Made by a program: the position numbers and the translations under genes. 64,000 bases of DNA from positions 6,227,001 through 6,291,000 of the forward strand of contig NC_064437.1 of the NCBI RefSeq assembly GCF_023343835.1, written 5' to 3'. The notes under the pieces were generated by a model. That model had not been told where the DNA came from. It saw nothing but the letters and a program-made list of their open reading frames with translations, and did no database searches. This DNA comes from Lagopus muta (taxonomy: Eukaryota; Chordata; Aves; Galliformes; Phasianidae). This document shows, piece by piece, positions 31,991-45,627 of this stretch (position 1 is the first letter of the stretch; every line of letters begins with the position of its first letter).

Positions 31991-32715
31991 TTTTAAGGGG
32001 CACCCTTTCCCCCCCACATTGTTTGTTTAAGAGTCAACTTTACATGCCCTCCGGTTTCTGATGTAAAGCAGTCCAATAAAATGTGTACTTTTTTTTTTTT
32101 TTTTTTTTAGCTGTGATTTGTTTTAGCTGCAAGTAGCAAGTTAGGGAAGATGCTCATCTAAATATGCTCTGGGCACTCATGACCCAAACTGGATTTCTGA
32201 TATATATATTTTTTCCCCCTTTACTGGAAATGTTTTTTTAAATGGTGGCTGGTATACTCTTCTAGTGAGTCTGTCTGCAGGGATATCTGAGGGATTTTAT
32301 CCCTTTGGTTGAGTATGTTCTCAGCAAGAAAGAGAATGAAGGTGCTTGAATGGAGCAGAACTATCTGTATTTCTAAAACGCAATTACTGCAGTACAATTG
32401 ATGTGGCTGCCAGAGTACTTGGCATCAACCAAAGAGACAGTAGGTGGATACAACAACCAGGTAATGAGGAACAGTGGGCACTGAATGGGCAAGTGGCATC
32501 AATTCCTGACCCCAGCCTTGCACAGACCACTTCAGACTTTGTCTTAGGGGGAAAACTCAGGGACTTTTTTTTATCTTCTTCCTCAACATGAGGAACAGTG
32601 CCAACAGAACTCATCTTTTTTTGGCACACTGAGTTTCTGCCTGATGTAGTAAGAGAGAGTGGGTGAAGTGACTGAAACTTGTCCAGTGTTTAACTTGTCA
32701 AAGTACTGTTATGAT
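31991..32715. other. intergenic DNA with poly(T) at 32089-32108
   Basis: A 20-base T run followed by ordinary intergenic sequence. No gene was recognised. Confidence 0.5.
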
Positions 32716-32930
32716 TAGTCTGGGGAAAAGGAGACTGAGGGGAGACCTTATTGCTCTCTTGCAATATCTGAAAGGTGCTTACAGTGAGAGCGGGGCTGGT
32801 CTCTTCTCACTGGTGACAGGGTGATAGGAAATGGCCTTAAGTTGTGCCAGGGTAAGTATGGTTAGGGTGTGGTTGGACTCAATGATCTTTAAGGTCTTTT
32901 CCAACCTGAGCACTTCTATGGTTCTATGAT
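32716..32930 (+). mobile_element. CR1: CR1 LINE, 3' fragment with internal deletion
   Basis: The left part matches CR1 (agtctggggaaaaggagact, then gagaccttattgctctc, then gtgataggaaatggcctta). It then jumps to the terminal ggttggactcaatgatct, aaggtcttttccaacct and ttctatggttctatgat. The intervening couple of hundred bases normally found in CR1, including the aacaggctgcccag segment, are missing, so this copy has suffered an internal deletion near 32850-32870. Confidence 0.93.
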
Positions 32931-34648
32931 AATGCAGAAGTTATTGGGCATTTTGAATGACAAATCATGGCTATTACCCACACAGACTGCATTGCTGTGC
33001 CACCATTCTTTACCCGGAATTCCCAAAGCATTCCTTTACACAGAGGATGTGTCACAGACCTCATCACTTGCTGAGGTGGTGCCACCTCTGTATATGTACA
33101 TCTGTCTAATAACTGAGAATTTGCAAATTCTGTTGATTTGGTGGTGGAAGTAAGAGTCTTGATGCTTCTGAAAATCCCTATGTATTTTTTTTCCCACTTT
33201 TAGATGATTTAAAACCTTTGAAAGTACACCTCACAGTATACTATAGCTTGACATACTGATATTTCAGTTTTGAAGAAAACCAGCTCTGAAGTCTGCAGAA
33301 GGTAACTGTGGCAGAATTATTATTGGTGGCATTTATTCTGTATGAGCAGCTGCAGATTACATTATTTAATATCTGTTTTATCTGTGTTTCAGAACTGATT
33401 TTAGTGTTACAACAAAGGCAGGCTTGTCTTATGAGAATCAGAATTATACTTAATTGAATTCTGCTTTGGGAGTTTCTGTCAATCACACAACTGTGTGAAT
33501 TGGGTAAGACACATGATTGCAACTATGATTAACTTCTTCAGAGTCGCTCTGAGTACTGTATATCACATTTCATAAAGAGTTGTAGAATCTTCAGAATAAT
33601 TGTATTCTTCTGAAGGGTATCTTTTGAATGTCAAAATAACTCCATTTTCTTTGAGGGGATGTAAGAGGGATGAGATGAAAAGACGTAAACTGAAAGTTGT
33701 AAAGATTTCTGAAATAGGGTCAGCTAAAATAATATTCATTTGACACGTGTAAGCAATTAAGAGGGAATTAATGAAGAGTGTGTCTGACAGCAGGAAATAA
33801 CTTATGGCCAAGTGGGGCAAATTTTCAGAGATTAATGCTTTGCTTGAGGGCAGGAAGGATTGTTGGAGGGATTGGCTGTGACACCTGCACCAAATGAGAG
33901 TGAAGATGCCATAGTGAGTTCATGAACATTCATAACAAAATTCAGAAAACTCTTTATTTAATATTTGGAAAATCAAGTTGAGTGGTTTTTTTCCCATTGT
34001 GTTACACGGACTCAGCAACAGAAGTTCTGCATTTGTTTCTAAAGTGGTTGGAACAGCACCAGAGACAACAAAATTAAAGAGACTGAGAGAGAAAGACACA
34101 CTTTGGTCTTAATTAAAAAAAATATGGTGAGCATAAGGGGGGACGAGTGTCTCAACTGCAAATCAACTTCTGTGAGCAGATCAGCCTATCTCAGGGCCGC
34201 CACTTGAGGGTGCAGTTCTTCACAGAAACGCCCTTAAAAGGAGGCAGCTCCGTCTGAAGTAGTCTTGATCACTTCCTACCACCGCACTAACAGTAGTGTA
34301 AACCAGCAGAGAGTTTCCACCCTGAGAGCAGCCTACTTGTGAGCTAGCTTTGCAGCATCTCGAGGTGGGCAGGTGGTAAATTAGCAGTAGATACAAGCTG
34401 TCATTAAGAATGAATGTTTATGATGCTGGTGTATTTCAGCCATGCGTTTGTAGTGTATACCAATGCAGTGAGTTTGCCTGTGTTTATGCAGTCTGATAAA
34501 AGAAAGCTTTTCCTCTCTTATCTGACTGGTTCACCTTGCTGAGCTGAAGTTTAAGTTTCTTTTGTTCCTGGCTCTTACAGCTTAGCAACAGAGAATGTAG
34601 ACCACTTTTACTGTAGATCATGAGCCTTTATAAGAGCTTTGAGTAATT
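32931..34648. other. intergenic DNA, no gene seen
   Basis: Short frames only. A CTCF-like GCCACTTGAGGGTGCAG with two mismatches lies near 34199-34215. Confidence 0.5.
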
Positions 34649-35179
34649 TGCTCTGAAAGTAATGCCTCCTGTTTATTTTGATGGAAACTACAAAAGATAC
34701 AAGCACATTAACACGGATAGAGCAAATTCTCAACTAACTTTCAACTAGTTATCACCATCAGTTATACATTTTCACCAGTGATGAACAAGAGTCCTCATGC
34801 TGCCCTTGTAAAGAAATTGTCATGGCTGTCTGGAGTGTGGCTTGTCTTTCATCATGCTATTGCCACTGCTGAAACGGACCCCCCCACCCCTCGCTGTGCT
34901 CACAACCACTGTTTGATCTCCATAAACATTCAGCAAATATCAGTGAATGTCTGTGAGTGCATTTTTTCTGCATGGAGGAATTCAGTGGCACACCTTTGCT
35001 TCATCCACGCTTGTTGGACACCGTTTTGTCACGCTGCTCTTCTGCTGCCATCTATTGCACAGCAACAACGTGTAAGGGAATGCTGGCAGGAAGGTCCAAC
35101 CCCTACTAATGTACCACCAACATTCACCTGCAATGTCATTGGCCAATGTAATGAAACAGGAGGCAGTGTTTGTGGAGCA
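34649..35179. mobile_element. degenerate non-autonomous DNA transposon with inverted ends
   Basis: The left end (TGCTCTGAAAGTAATGCCTC...) and the reverse complement of the right end (TGCTCC...TGCCTCCTGTTT) share a 5-base terminus and a perfect 12-base core (34663-34674 against 35154-35165). The roughly 530-bp body contains a 150-codon frame (34778-35230) that runs past the right end and does not resemble a transposase. It looks like a MITE-type derivative, perhaps of a mariner-like avian family such as Galluhop; the family is uncertain, and no clear target-site duplication was found. Confidence 0.6.
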
Positions 35180-37798
35180 TCCTTCGTGTTAAGATTTGTA
35201 ACTTACCAACTTAATTCTTACTGTTGTTAAGAAGTGTAAGTGCTTAGTCCAAAAATCACTGCACTGGAGATCTCTAACTTTGGAGGGCAGCAATAAGATT
35301 TTGCACCCCTGTTGGAGTTACCCAGTGTTAATATTCTCTTTGCTTTTATCTCTAAATTGCATCAAGTGTCTCCAGCGACATTTAACTTACATATGTGAAG
35401 GGATTGGCATTTTTTTAGATCATCAGAGTGTTATTGGATGAAAAAGCTGATTTTGTCACGGGACATCTGTTTTATTGTTAATTAGATGAAATAGGAAAGA
35501 CATCAGAAGAGTACACACAGAAACTATTTCATAGTTCCTGCTTAAAATCTTGCTTGGATCCCTTGAAATTAATGATGCTTTACAGATTTTCACATTTTGA
35601 TGTGAATTTCATTTAGGAAGTTTCAGGAACAAATGACAGAGAGTTGTTATCCATCTGTGCCTCTGTCTTTACAATTCAATTGCTCCATGCCATTGTACAG
35701 TCTCTCCTTTCAAAGCAATCAGAAGGAAGAGAACAACCGAGCAGTTCATTTGTCATTAAGAAACAAAAGCAAAACAAAAAACGCCTAAATCCAACAACTT
35801 ATAGTATCTCAAGTTTTGTGCTTACCAAAATTAGAAGTGCTGTCTATGTCGTCCCATCCAGCTGAGTTGATCTTTTTGATAGCTGTCAACTTGTGGAGGC
35901 TAAGATTCTGTTTCCTGAGTTTTTTCTCCCACTGTGCATTTTTTTCTTCAAGGGATAGTTTAAAGACTCATGTAGACTGGCTTTTCTCTATTTTCAGTTG
36001 TTTCCGTAAGTTCTGTCACATTGATGTTCTGCAGAAGAGGAAGCGGGTATAAAATATGCTCCCCAGGAGAGACAGAAATTGTCATTTGCAATAACTGGTG
36101 ATGATATGTCATATTATTTCAGGATGAAGGAAGACAATGTTTCTCAAAGGAATAAGGAATTAAGAGCAATAATGAGGACTATTATAATGATATAGAAGTT
36201 TAGCTGGAAATGGGAAGAGATGTCAGGTGAAGCTGAGGTGATTTCATCTTTCTCGCTTGCAATAATGCATCTGTGGGCTGGCACTGAGCACTCTATGGGT
36301 ACAGCAGACCAGTGAGGTGTGTGGGAAGCCCTGCTGTCTTTGCTCTTGAGCCCTTTGACAGACATTGGTGTGGCTGGGCATAGGGGGAGCATTTGAGGCA
36401 GTGGGCAATAGCAATGCCGTTGGGAAGAATCGTGCTGGTGGGAGTAAGATGATGGAGAAGGAAAGTATGCACAGTGGTTCAGTAGAGCCTTACTGAGTAA
36501 TTCTTAGGGATGGAAAGGAGAAAAATCTCTTTTGTTGTTCCTGTCTTAGGAAACATAGGGGGAAGAACACATAGAGAATACAGAGCAAGTCATGGGCTGC
36601 ACAGTTGGCATTGGACTGTATCAATGCTCGCTAAGTGCTGGTGTGGGGAGCAGACAGAGCAGAAACAAGGAAAGTAGAATTTGATTTGGGAGGAGGAAAT
36701 GGATTTTAAGTCCCTAAAGTGATGTTAGCAGGAAAGTGAAGTGACTTTAAAAATGCAGTCCTCAGCTGTGTGCACAGAGCTTGCATTAAATTAGGATTAT
36801 AGGATGGAGTTAGACTCCATCACTTTATTATTTAACTTTTTTTCTTTAGCGTAGCATCTGGCATAAGATGTGCAGTGTATTGAAATGAGGGCGTTAGGCC
36901 TTGTTCTTGGAGCTGTGCTGACTCCTGAGTTGAACAAAGTTGACTTTTCCTATCTGCAGCATTAACTGATGAATCAAAAAACTGATCTTTGGAGAGATGA
37001 GAAAATATTTGAGAATTGGAAAATACCTTATTCTGAAAAAAAAAAAAAAAAAAAGGGGGCCTGAAAGGGAAAACTTAAATGATGTCAGAACATTCTGATA
37101 AATAATGAAGGAAGCTTTTTTGCTAATGCCAAAGTATTGCAGTATTTTAACATTTTTCTAAAAATAATTATATAGCCCTATTTTGGAAGGGTACTTTAAA
37201 AATAATCTCTTTTTTTTTTTTTTTTTCTGTTTAGTTTTGAAAAACAGCAGAATGCAATGAAAACTGTAGGTTAAGACAAAGCCAAGGGATTTTTATCCTT
37301 TTAAAAGCATGGACCGTGGAAGTTGTTTCCATTAAATTCAAACTGATTCTTTGCAGAAGAGATATAAGATATTTGGACAAATATTATTTGCCTGTTCCCG
37401 CTATTGTGCTTTGAATCCATTAAGCTCTTTGCAGCAGAGGAATTGAGGCAGGTGAGAAGAGATCCATTCCAGACCTCTCCAGTATGTAAGTGCTTTCTGG
37501 GAGAGAAACAGAAAGACGGGCTAGCAGTCACAAGTAAAACTCATATGCAGAGGATGCTCTGTTGTTTTCCCATTTTGCCCATCATCTTGTCATTCTATGT
37601 CATAGTTTCTCTATTAATATTTGTGCTTACAAACTCTCAATACCAGGTTATGCATGCACATTTGCCTCACCAGCTCTGCTAAGTGATACAGAGGTAGATT
37701 TCACTGGCCATTGTAATGAGAAGTTCATCCTTTCAGCTGATTCCCAGATGCTGTTGGTACCTCAGGAGCTCAATGCTGTGTCCATGTTTTCATTGTAT

Positions 37799-37829
<31 letters not shown>

Positions 37830-40800
37830 TCCCTCTTTTTTGGATGAAACTGAAGATCTGCAGTGTCTGATGGTCTTGATAAGGTGCTGTTTGATCTGCC
37901 CTTCTCACTCCCCCACAATCTCCAGACTAGAATACAACTAACAAGAAAGTAGAGCTTCTTGGTTCTCCAGACATAGTTCTTGTCTTGTGCTGTGAGGGAC
38001 CTGGACCTGCCCATCCTTGGAAAGCAACTCCTTCTCTCCTGAAGAGCTTCATAGACACACTTCCCTCCTTATATATGGGGAGCATATATGGTTATTAGTG
38101 GGAGCTGCAGTTCCTGAGCTGCCGCATGAGAACAGAGTACCATCAGGTTAGGCAAGTGTCTTGGGATGAGTATCAGCAAGAGGAATGAAAGAGAAACTGT
38201 GAGGGAAGGATGTGTGAACTAGCTGTGTTCAGTTCTCCTGGCTTTGAAGGTATAAAACCCTTCGAATTATGGAACAAAGTCCCTAAAACTTCCCAAGGCT
38301 TTTATAGAAGTGGTCAGAAACGAATTGCCTTCTAACTGACCTCATGAGATATCGTGGAGTATGCAGAGCTGTTATATATGCCTCTTACAGTGAGGGTCCT
38401 GGCCCTTTGTTTCAAATACAAAGTGCACATTATTGTCCTATTTCTAGTGCAAAAAAAAGGTTCTCAGTTCTTCTAATATGTAATATCCATTAACTAAAAA
38501 GATACGTTCATTATTCTCAATGCTGTACCCCTTTCCTCCCCCGCTACTTGGTCTGGGACTCATGCTAGGGATAAACTTGGCAAAATACTTTCATTAGTGT
38601 GACTAAGAGAAGCTTACAACATGTTTCATTTAAAAGGGAGCAAGATTGATACCCTTTATTAGCGGGCTGGAGCAATCTCTGCCTTTTCTTCTAAAACAGC
38701 TCCATATCTGTTTGGCTCTGGAGTGCACAATCTTGATGAATTGTGAGTTAACTTAATGGAGAGGAAAATGTGTGTAGTGCTGTGTGAGGGCAAAAGGGAG
38801 AAATACCGAATAAGAATCGATGGAAGAGAGAAGAGACTTGATGGAAAATGAAATGGCCTCTTCCCAAAAAAGTTGATGAAGAGAAAATAAACAGACTGGC
38901 AAGCAGGCTCAGAGAGGGAATAAGAGAAACAAGACAGTCATTAAGGTGAGAAATGGATCACAGGCATAATGTATAGATTTTGATTTGGAAGAGCAGAAAG
39001 TGTGGAAATACTTGGATCACAGGCTTTGGTTCTGACCCAACTTTGCTCAAATTAAATAAGAGAAGTTCAAAACAGCAAGAAAGATGAAAAAATTCTCCTC
39101 TTCCCCTTAAGCATAGGATCTGAAATGAATATCACTAGAAATTTAAACTCTATTGGCAAAATGTCAGAGTACTTTAGTGTATTTTCCATGGTTTCTGTTT
39201 CCAAAGCAATTGCTTATGAATGACTGCTTTTTTTTTTTTTTTTTTTTTTTTTAAAATCCTACAGTTTTCTGCTGCTTGGCTATGTTTAGAGTTATCCTCT
39301 GTTACTTAACTGGCTAAATCAGTGTTCCTACTCCTACTGGGACTGTAGTGACAGTCCAGACTCTCCTGGTATCTTATTAACCAATCTCATTTCACAAAAT
39401 CTGCTGCTGCTAATACATAAGCCAGAAAAGACCTTGCTTGGCTTTTAGAGCGAGGTGATCTTCACGAGTGGCTGCTGGGACTGAGGTGGGGAACACATGA
39501 AAATTGAACTGGCTTGAGGAGGAAATCGCTGGGAGATGGAGCAGGAAAGCAGGACTCTAAATACCAATGTGCTTTCATGGTGTTCCAGGGGAATTTTTCT
39601 CTGAATGATAATGTGTGGAATATAAAGATCCACCCCAAATTTCAGATGCAATAAGTCAACCTCAAGTTCCTTTTACTGACTGATACAAAGACTGTTGCAT
39701 CAACAGAGTAGAGAATGTGTTTCGTAAAACCTGAATAATTTTTGGAGATGATGAGCAAGGATTGTGGAGGATAAAGGTACGTGTTACTGTGTACACAGCA
39801 GCTGTACCAGGGAACAGGGTATAGAAGTCCTAAACACAAATCTATGCCAATGTTTAGAAGCCCTTTCATCAGAGTACCAGCATTTAGTAACTCTGTGGGT
39901 GTGTGCGTATATTCCTGTATATGTTGCATCAACATCTAACAAGCTCTCTAAGAAATTTGGTACGAAAGAAATAGGACTTGAAATAACTAACAGAAGGTGG
40001 AGAGAGAAAAAGGAAAAAAGACAATCTTCCACCCTTCCTCTGCCCACCCCCAAAGCAGGTGAAAAGAGACTAAATTTTTAAAGATCGTCTTGGATAAAAG
40101 ACTAAAATATTTATATCACCTTTTTAACCTGAATTTTATAGCAATGAAGTTTCACATGCATCTTCTATTACCTTTATCAAGTTTATGAGTAGCTCTCATT
40201 TATGGCTCCCTTAAATATGTATAAGACAGTTTTACTTATCTTGTTTACATGGGTTTTCTCTTTGGGCATTTGTCTCCATCACTGCATAGCATGTTTATGG
40301 TAATTTACTATAATACATGTATATCAGAGGCAGTTTAAATGACACTTAGCCTTGAATATATTTGAGATTTTTTTTCCTTTTAGCCAGTAGGAAGTCAAAA
40401 GATATATGAAAAGCTATTAATTTTCAAATGATAGTAACATAAACAATATTAAAATTTGTATTTGCTTTTGGAACAGTGTGAGCAAGAAATACATAACAAA
40501 TGGGGCATCACACAGTCAGTTATTAAAGAAGTAAATAAAAAGTAAATTCAATCTTTTCTTTTTACATGTCAAGGGTAATTTGGACAGTAACTTGATGATT
40601 AGAGAGAACAAAATGTGTCTGATTATTTAGTTAGCTTTAATCAGTGAAAGGATAACTTTGACTCCTCCATAAGCATTTGTTTTCAGTGGGCTTCCTTTCC
40701 AGGCCTGTGTAAGGAGGTTGCCTTGTGCTATCCAGAAGTGTCCAAGTGTGTGCGTGGCGGGTCCTTGCTTTGCTGCCACTGTGTCCCAGTACAAATTTCC

Positions 40801-43560
40801 TCTGTGCTAGGGGCAATGCTGTGCTTAGTGTATGCTGTGTCTGTGCAGCAAGGAAGTGTTTTGATGCCAAGGTATTTCAGTGAGTAGAAGTGGAAGAAAA
40901 AAATAAATAAAGCTGGGACCCTGTGGTTTAGATACCCCAAATTGTTTTCCCTGCCTGTGCTGTCTATTGATGTCAGAGCTGGAATTGAGCATAGGTGCTG
41001 CATGGCCTGGGATGTGCTTTACTGAGTGATCTGTGTTACTTTCAGCTATGTGGAAGAGTATGCTTTCACCTGAATATCAGTGTTTTGTGGTGAATAAGTA
41101 ACTGATTTTGTCTCGGATCCTGTTTATTCCCACCCCTAAGTTTGGGAGTACCATTTAGGTATCTTTACAAACACAACAATGTCTGGGTGCAATGGAAAAT
41201 GGATTACCTGATGCATTGCAAAAACCTCCAGATGCTTATCTGCTCTTTTTGGTGCTGGAGAGACTTTAAAAACCTGCTTAATCATTTAAAAGTTGTTGCT
41301 ATTAGAGAGACACTATGGAAAGCAAGAAACTTCTTCAGAAATCAAATTCTGAATATCAGGAAGCCCAACTGTTTGTCCTATTGGAGGTAGGAACCCTTCA
41401 GTACTGCAGAAATTTGACAAAAAGCTGAACTGCTTCCCCTCCTTCTCAGTCCAGGTACCTGTGCATGCTGGGGTGCTGACAAGAGAAAAGATTCCCCTTA
41501 GACATCACTTCTCTGGAGTGCGTGTTTAGAGAAAAAACAAATTCATTTTTACTTTTGGAAAGGGTGGGTGCAGCTTTCATAGCACACGGACACAAATGTG
41601 TAACCGCGAAGCACTGAAATTTGCTATATTGCAAATGCAGAAAGAGCCATCGCGTTGCTGCAGAAGCAGAAGCAAGGAATTAAATTCTTTTTATGAATAA
41701 ACCCAAATTGAATGATTGGGCATATGCATTTGTGTTTGCTTTCTCTTTGTTCTTTGTTCTTCCTTTAGCAATTCATTTACATGCAGACTGCTAGTGATCA
41801 GAATGCAGAGCTCCCATACAGCAGAGCTGTGTGCTGGCATTGATCTAGTAGGCTGTGCCAGCTCAGCGGTGCAAGATTTACTTTAATTTCCTCTTCCCTT
41901 TTTTTTTTTTTTTTTTGACTTTGTGCTTTAAATAAAGACTTTTATTACCTCTAGAAATCTTGAGTAGTCATTGCTACTTCGTATCTAAATAACCATGGCC
42001 CATTTCTATGTGATAGATAATTGCAGACCTCCCAATTTGGTGGGTCCCATTCTTAGATATGTTTGAGTTTCTCAGAACTGTTAGGTTTGGGGAAGGAGAG
42101 TGAATGTTTTGAGGCTCACAGAGAGCATAGCTGCAGGCTGTGTGCTTCTGGGGAGAAACCTCTGGTACAGTTTTGATGGAAGGTCTCAACACTGAGTAAG
42201 GAAGGACCAGAAGTATTTCCTTTTCACTTATATATCTGAGTTGATCAAAATTAGAGAGATTACATGGAAAGGCCTTAGGGAATGATGAAGCATACGTAGC
42301 TTGGACATCCTTTTTCCTATTTCCAATGACATAGGACAGGCAAATACAGTAAAAAGTATCTTTTAAGTGTCTCCATTACACCGAGAGAAATAGAGTAGAG
42401 GTTGTCTTTTACTTGCTCATTTTTCTTGGCAAGAACCACACAGATTCCTTTGTAAAAGAGAAAGATTTCATAAATGCTGCTATAGTTGGAATGTATTTGG
42501 TATGTGCTTTTCCCTGTGAATTGTAATTGCATAACTGTGCAGTGGTGCAATGTGTATTTACATGGAATGATACAGGGTCAGGGGTTTCAGCCACTTTGCC
42601 TGCTTTCGGCATAGCTTTCATTAGTGAATTTATTAGGAGGGCGTCCTGTTTAGAAATTGGAAGAGCACATTAGATTCTGTTCTTCAACTTTTCACATGAA
42701 GCACACATTTTCTAAAAGAGCAGTGTACGAATGCTGCACTAATTTTCCAAATACATTTTTTTACTGATTATTTTCGAGGCTGCCTTTAATGAAATCTCAT
42801 ATAGGAAAAATGTGGAGAATGTTCTTGGGTTGTTTTGCACTTTTTTTATTTTTTTCCCCAAAGTTATTTGTAAATCTTTCTTATCTCTGAGCTCCTGCCC
42901 TTTTATCAATTTCCCCTGTCCTTTACATTGAGATGCTAACAAGCTATTTTAATATTCTTGCACAGAGCCGTTGTTGTTGCTCCACAGGTGTGCAGCGGCT
43001 TAGCAAACAGGGCCGTGCAGGACTCCTCCTTCAGCATTCTGTTTTTAGAAGGTGGCTCTGCTGAAGGCTGGTGGCTCTGTGTTGTTCTTGAAGCTTTTGA
43101 CTTCCTCCTTTGCATTTGGGATTCTCAATCTGTCAGCTGATCGGAGGTGAAGCAAATTCCTCTTCCAAACTAGCAAACGTGTAGACCAGCATCTCCTCAC
43201 ACAGCAATACCCTCCTCTCGGCGTGCAGACTGGGCTTCCAGTATGTTGGAGCTTTACAGCTGGTGTTTAGCTGTGATGGCTGGTTAGGCAGCAGTTCCCC
43301 TTGCTGCAGGATCTAATGATGATGTAATGGACCATGACTGGAGTTGTGCGTCTTGGTGTTGTGATGCAGGTGAGCACAGCAAGGAAGATTATCTGCTAGG
43401 CAGACTCTGCAGCAAAGGAGGACGAATGCTGCTTTTAATGAAGAAACTGAGCAGAATTACAAGCAGCAGATTAATTACTTTCCCAAAAGGAAAATGTGCT
43501 TAGTTTCAAATTGGTTGTTCTAGCAAGCCTTGTATTGTATAACACTCACCTGAGACAGAG
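35180..43560. other. intergenic DNA, no gene seen
   Basis: About 8.4 kb of AT-rich DNA with homopolymer runs (A at about 37037-37054, T at 37209-37226, T-rich 37800-37840, T at 39228-39252 and 41901-41917). All frames are short and unrecognised. No exon, RNA gene or named transposon was found. Confidence 0.5.
39228..39252 (+). repeat. poly(T) run, 25 bases
   Basis: An uninterrupted thymine run with no associated retroelement body recognised. Confidence 0.95.
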
Positions 43561-43740
43561 GCTGACAGGCCGTCCCAACCTTTAATTGACTAATTAATAG
43601 TTATTAATTAGTATTCCCTGCAGTTGTAATCTCAACCATGAGTTAATTGATTCTGATGGGGAATTAAATGTCCCATGTCAGAGATGAGTGCCCATAACAG
43701 CATCTGAGGCAGTTATTTAGTGTAACAGACTGAAACAAAC
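43561..43740. promoter_or_regulatory. candidate enhancer with symmetric homeodomain site
   Basis: CTAATTAATA (43590-43599) and TATTAATTAG (43602-43611) form a perfect 10-base inverted repeat with a 2-base centre, preceded by TTTAATTG and followed by AGTTAATTGATT and GGGAATTAAATG. The cluster of at least five homeodomain cores in about 90 bases lies about 28.6 kb beyond DMRTA2. Confidence 0.42.
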
Positions 43741-45572
43741 CTGTTTTGTGTGTGTATGTGTGTACACTGACATCAAATTGTGTAAACTTTTGGTTTTGTT
43801 TATTTAAACCTATTGCTCTGGGCCTGCTGGATGACGTGGTTTGTAAACACTTAATGGAGACGTTTAACTCTCATGTAACAGAGAGGGAGGAAGGGAAATG
43901 CAATTTTCAACCCCTTTGCTCTGATATGGGATCTGTTTCTCTCCAAAAACCATTGCAAAAACATCTGCCTTTCTAGCTCATTTCTGCCATGAGTTGAAAT
44001 CCTGTGGTGGTGAGAGCGAACTACTGGATTTGGTAGTCAAGTGCTCGAGCACCAACAGGCTGCAGTATTTCATAGGAGCATAAGTACCTTTGTGTATATT
44101 ACGGTTATTAGTTTAAGAGATTTTGGAAAATAACTTCTGATAGGCAACGTGACTTGATAGGCAGGTGCAGCTGACAGAACAAACACTGGTTTTCCTGTTC
44201 ATTTTACACTGTTTTCTGCTGTTGAGCCCTCTGTCAGGCAGCAGCAGCAGGATGGCACCGCCTTTGGTTTGCTGTTGCTGTTCTGTGAATCTTCTTGTGC
44301 TAGAACTTCTGAAGTCAAAGGAAGCCTTTCTGAAGACTTTTCAGCCAAGTTATCCGTTAGCTGCTTGTTAACTTCAAACTGTAAGCTTTGGTTTATATAA
44401 ATAAGTAAAGCTGATATTTATATTTCTACCCGTTTCATGGTGTTGAAATAGCTCCTGGCGTATCCATATCTTATGATTTAAAGTAGAAATATGGCAAATA
44501 TATGCATATATTTTAATAGGAAATATGCAAATTCTGGAGCAGCGTGGATCACTGTCATATTCTAGGCAATGTGCAAACTATGCAGGATAAATCCTGACCC
44601 AGCCAGTATTGATAGGTGTTTGCCAAGCAGTGGAACCAAAACACCACTGGGAGCATGTAAAGAGTATCTGATAACGTGCAAGGATGTGGAGCTCCATGAC
44701 TGCTGCTGTTATACAACAACGCTGTGGATTCCCAGACTTCTCTTGATGACTGTGAATGGTAAGCCCAGAACTGAAATCGTGTAGCCCATCACAAAGAGCA
44801 CCAACAAAACCTTTCTGTCACCCAGACATGGAGTATTTTATATTGCTTAATTTCCTTGGTTATTGATTAGAATTCTTGATGGAGGACAGTTTGATCTTCT
44901 CTAACGTGATGATTGAGAGATGAATGGGAAGGTGAGAGAAACTGATAAATGGTTCTGAATTTAACACTTCAGGCTAAACCACAGAACTCCTAATTTCCAT
45001 TTGAAAGGAAGAGAATTGCCCTGCAGGTGACAAACGGGATGCTAAATTATTTTGAAAAATTCAAGTGTCAGGCAAAGATGGGGAAGATTTATATGTTAAT
45101 GGGATCCTCAGCACCTTGGAGTGGTGATGGCAGAAAAATAGATGCACCTATCTGCACCTTCAGATGTTATCACATAAGTCCAAACAGTCTCATGCTTTTC
45201 CTAGGACAAAAATATAAATGAATAAACATGTGATTGGGTGGAGTGCCTGCAAGTGAACTTCACACTACTTTCAAAGCCTTTCTCTAGGATGCGCTGCCCC
45301 ACCTGGCTTGACAATGCAGCAGTTTGGGATGTAACCTCTGCCTGCTGTAATGTGGGTGTAGGTTTGGGTGCCCACAGCTAAGGCTGGAGCACTGGGGAGG
45401 GTGCTGGCTTTTGTGAGCTTGAAAAGAAGTGACAGAGACCAGGAGCATTTCTGATGGGACGTGACACGCACAGCTGAGCCCAGCTCCGTGCAGCTCTGAG
45501 CAAATGCAGAAATCGCTGTAAGTGAGCTCCAGGAGAATACTGATCTGCTTGGACTTTACTTCAGGCCTTAAA

Positions 45573-45627
45573 CTATATATATATGGTTTATATATATGTG
45601 TGTGTGTGTACGTGTGTTTGTGTGTTT
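45573..45627. repeat. compound TA/TG microsatellite
   Basis: TA units, a GGTT interruption, more TA units, then TG/CG units. This is an impure dinucleotide repeat. Confidence 0.9.

Noticed and set aside
34778..35230. 150-codon frame as a host gene or transposase
   Set aside because: It lies almost wholly inside an inverted-repeat element and lacks recognisable DDE/D or DNA-binding motifs.
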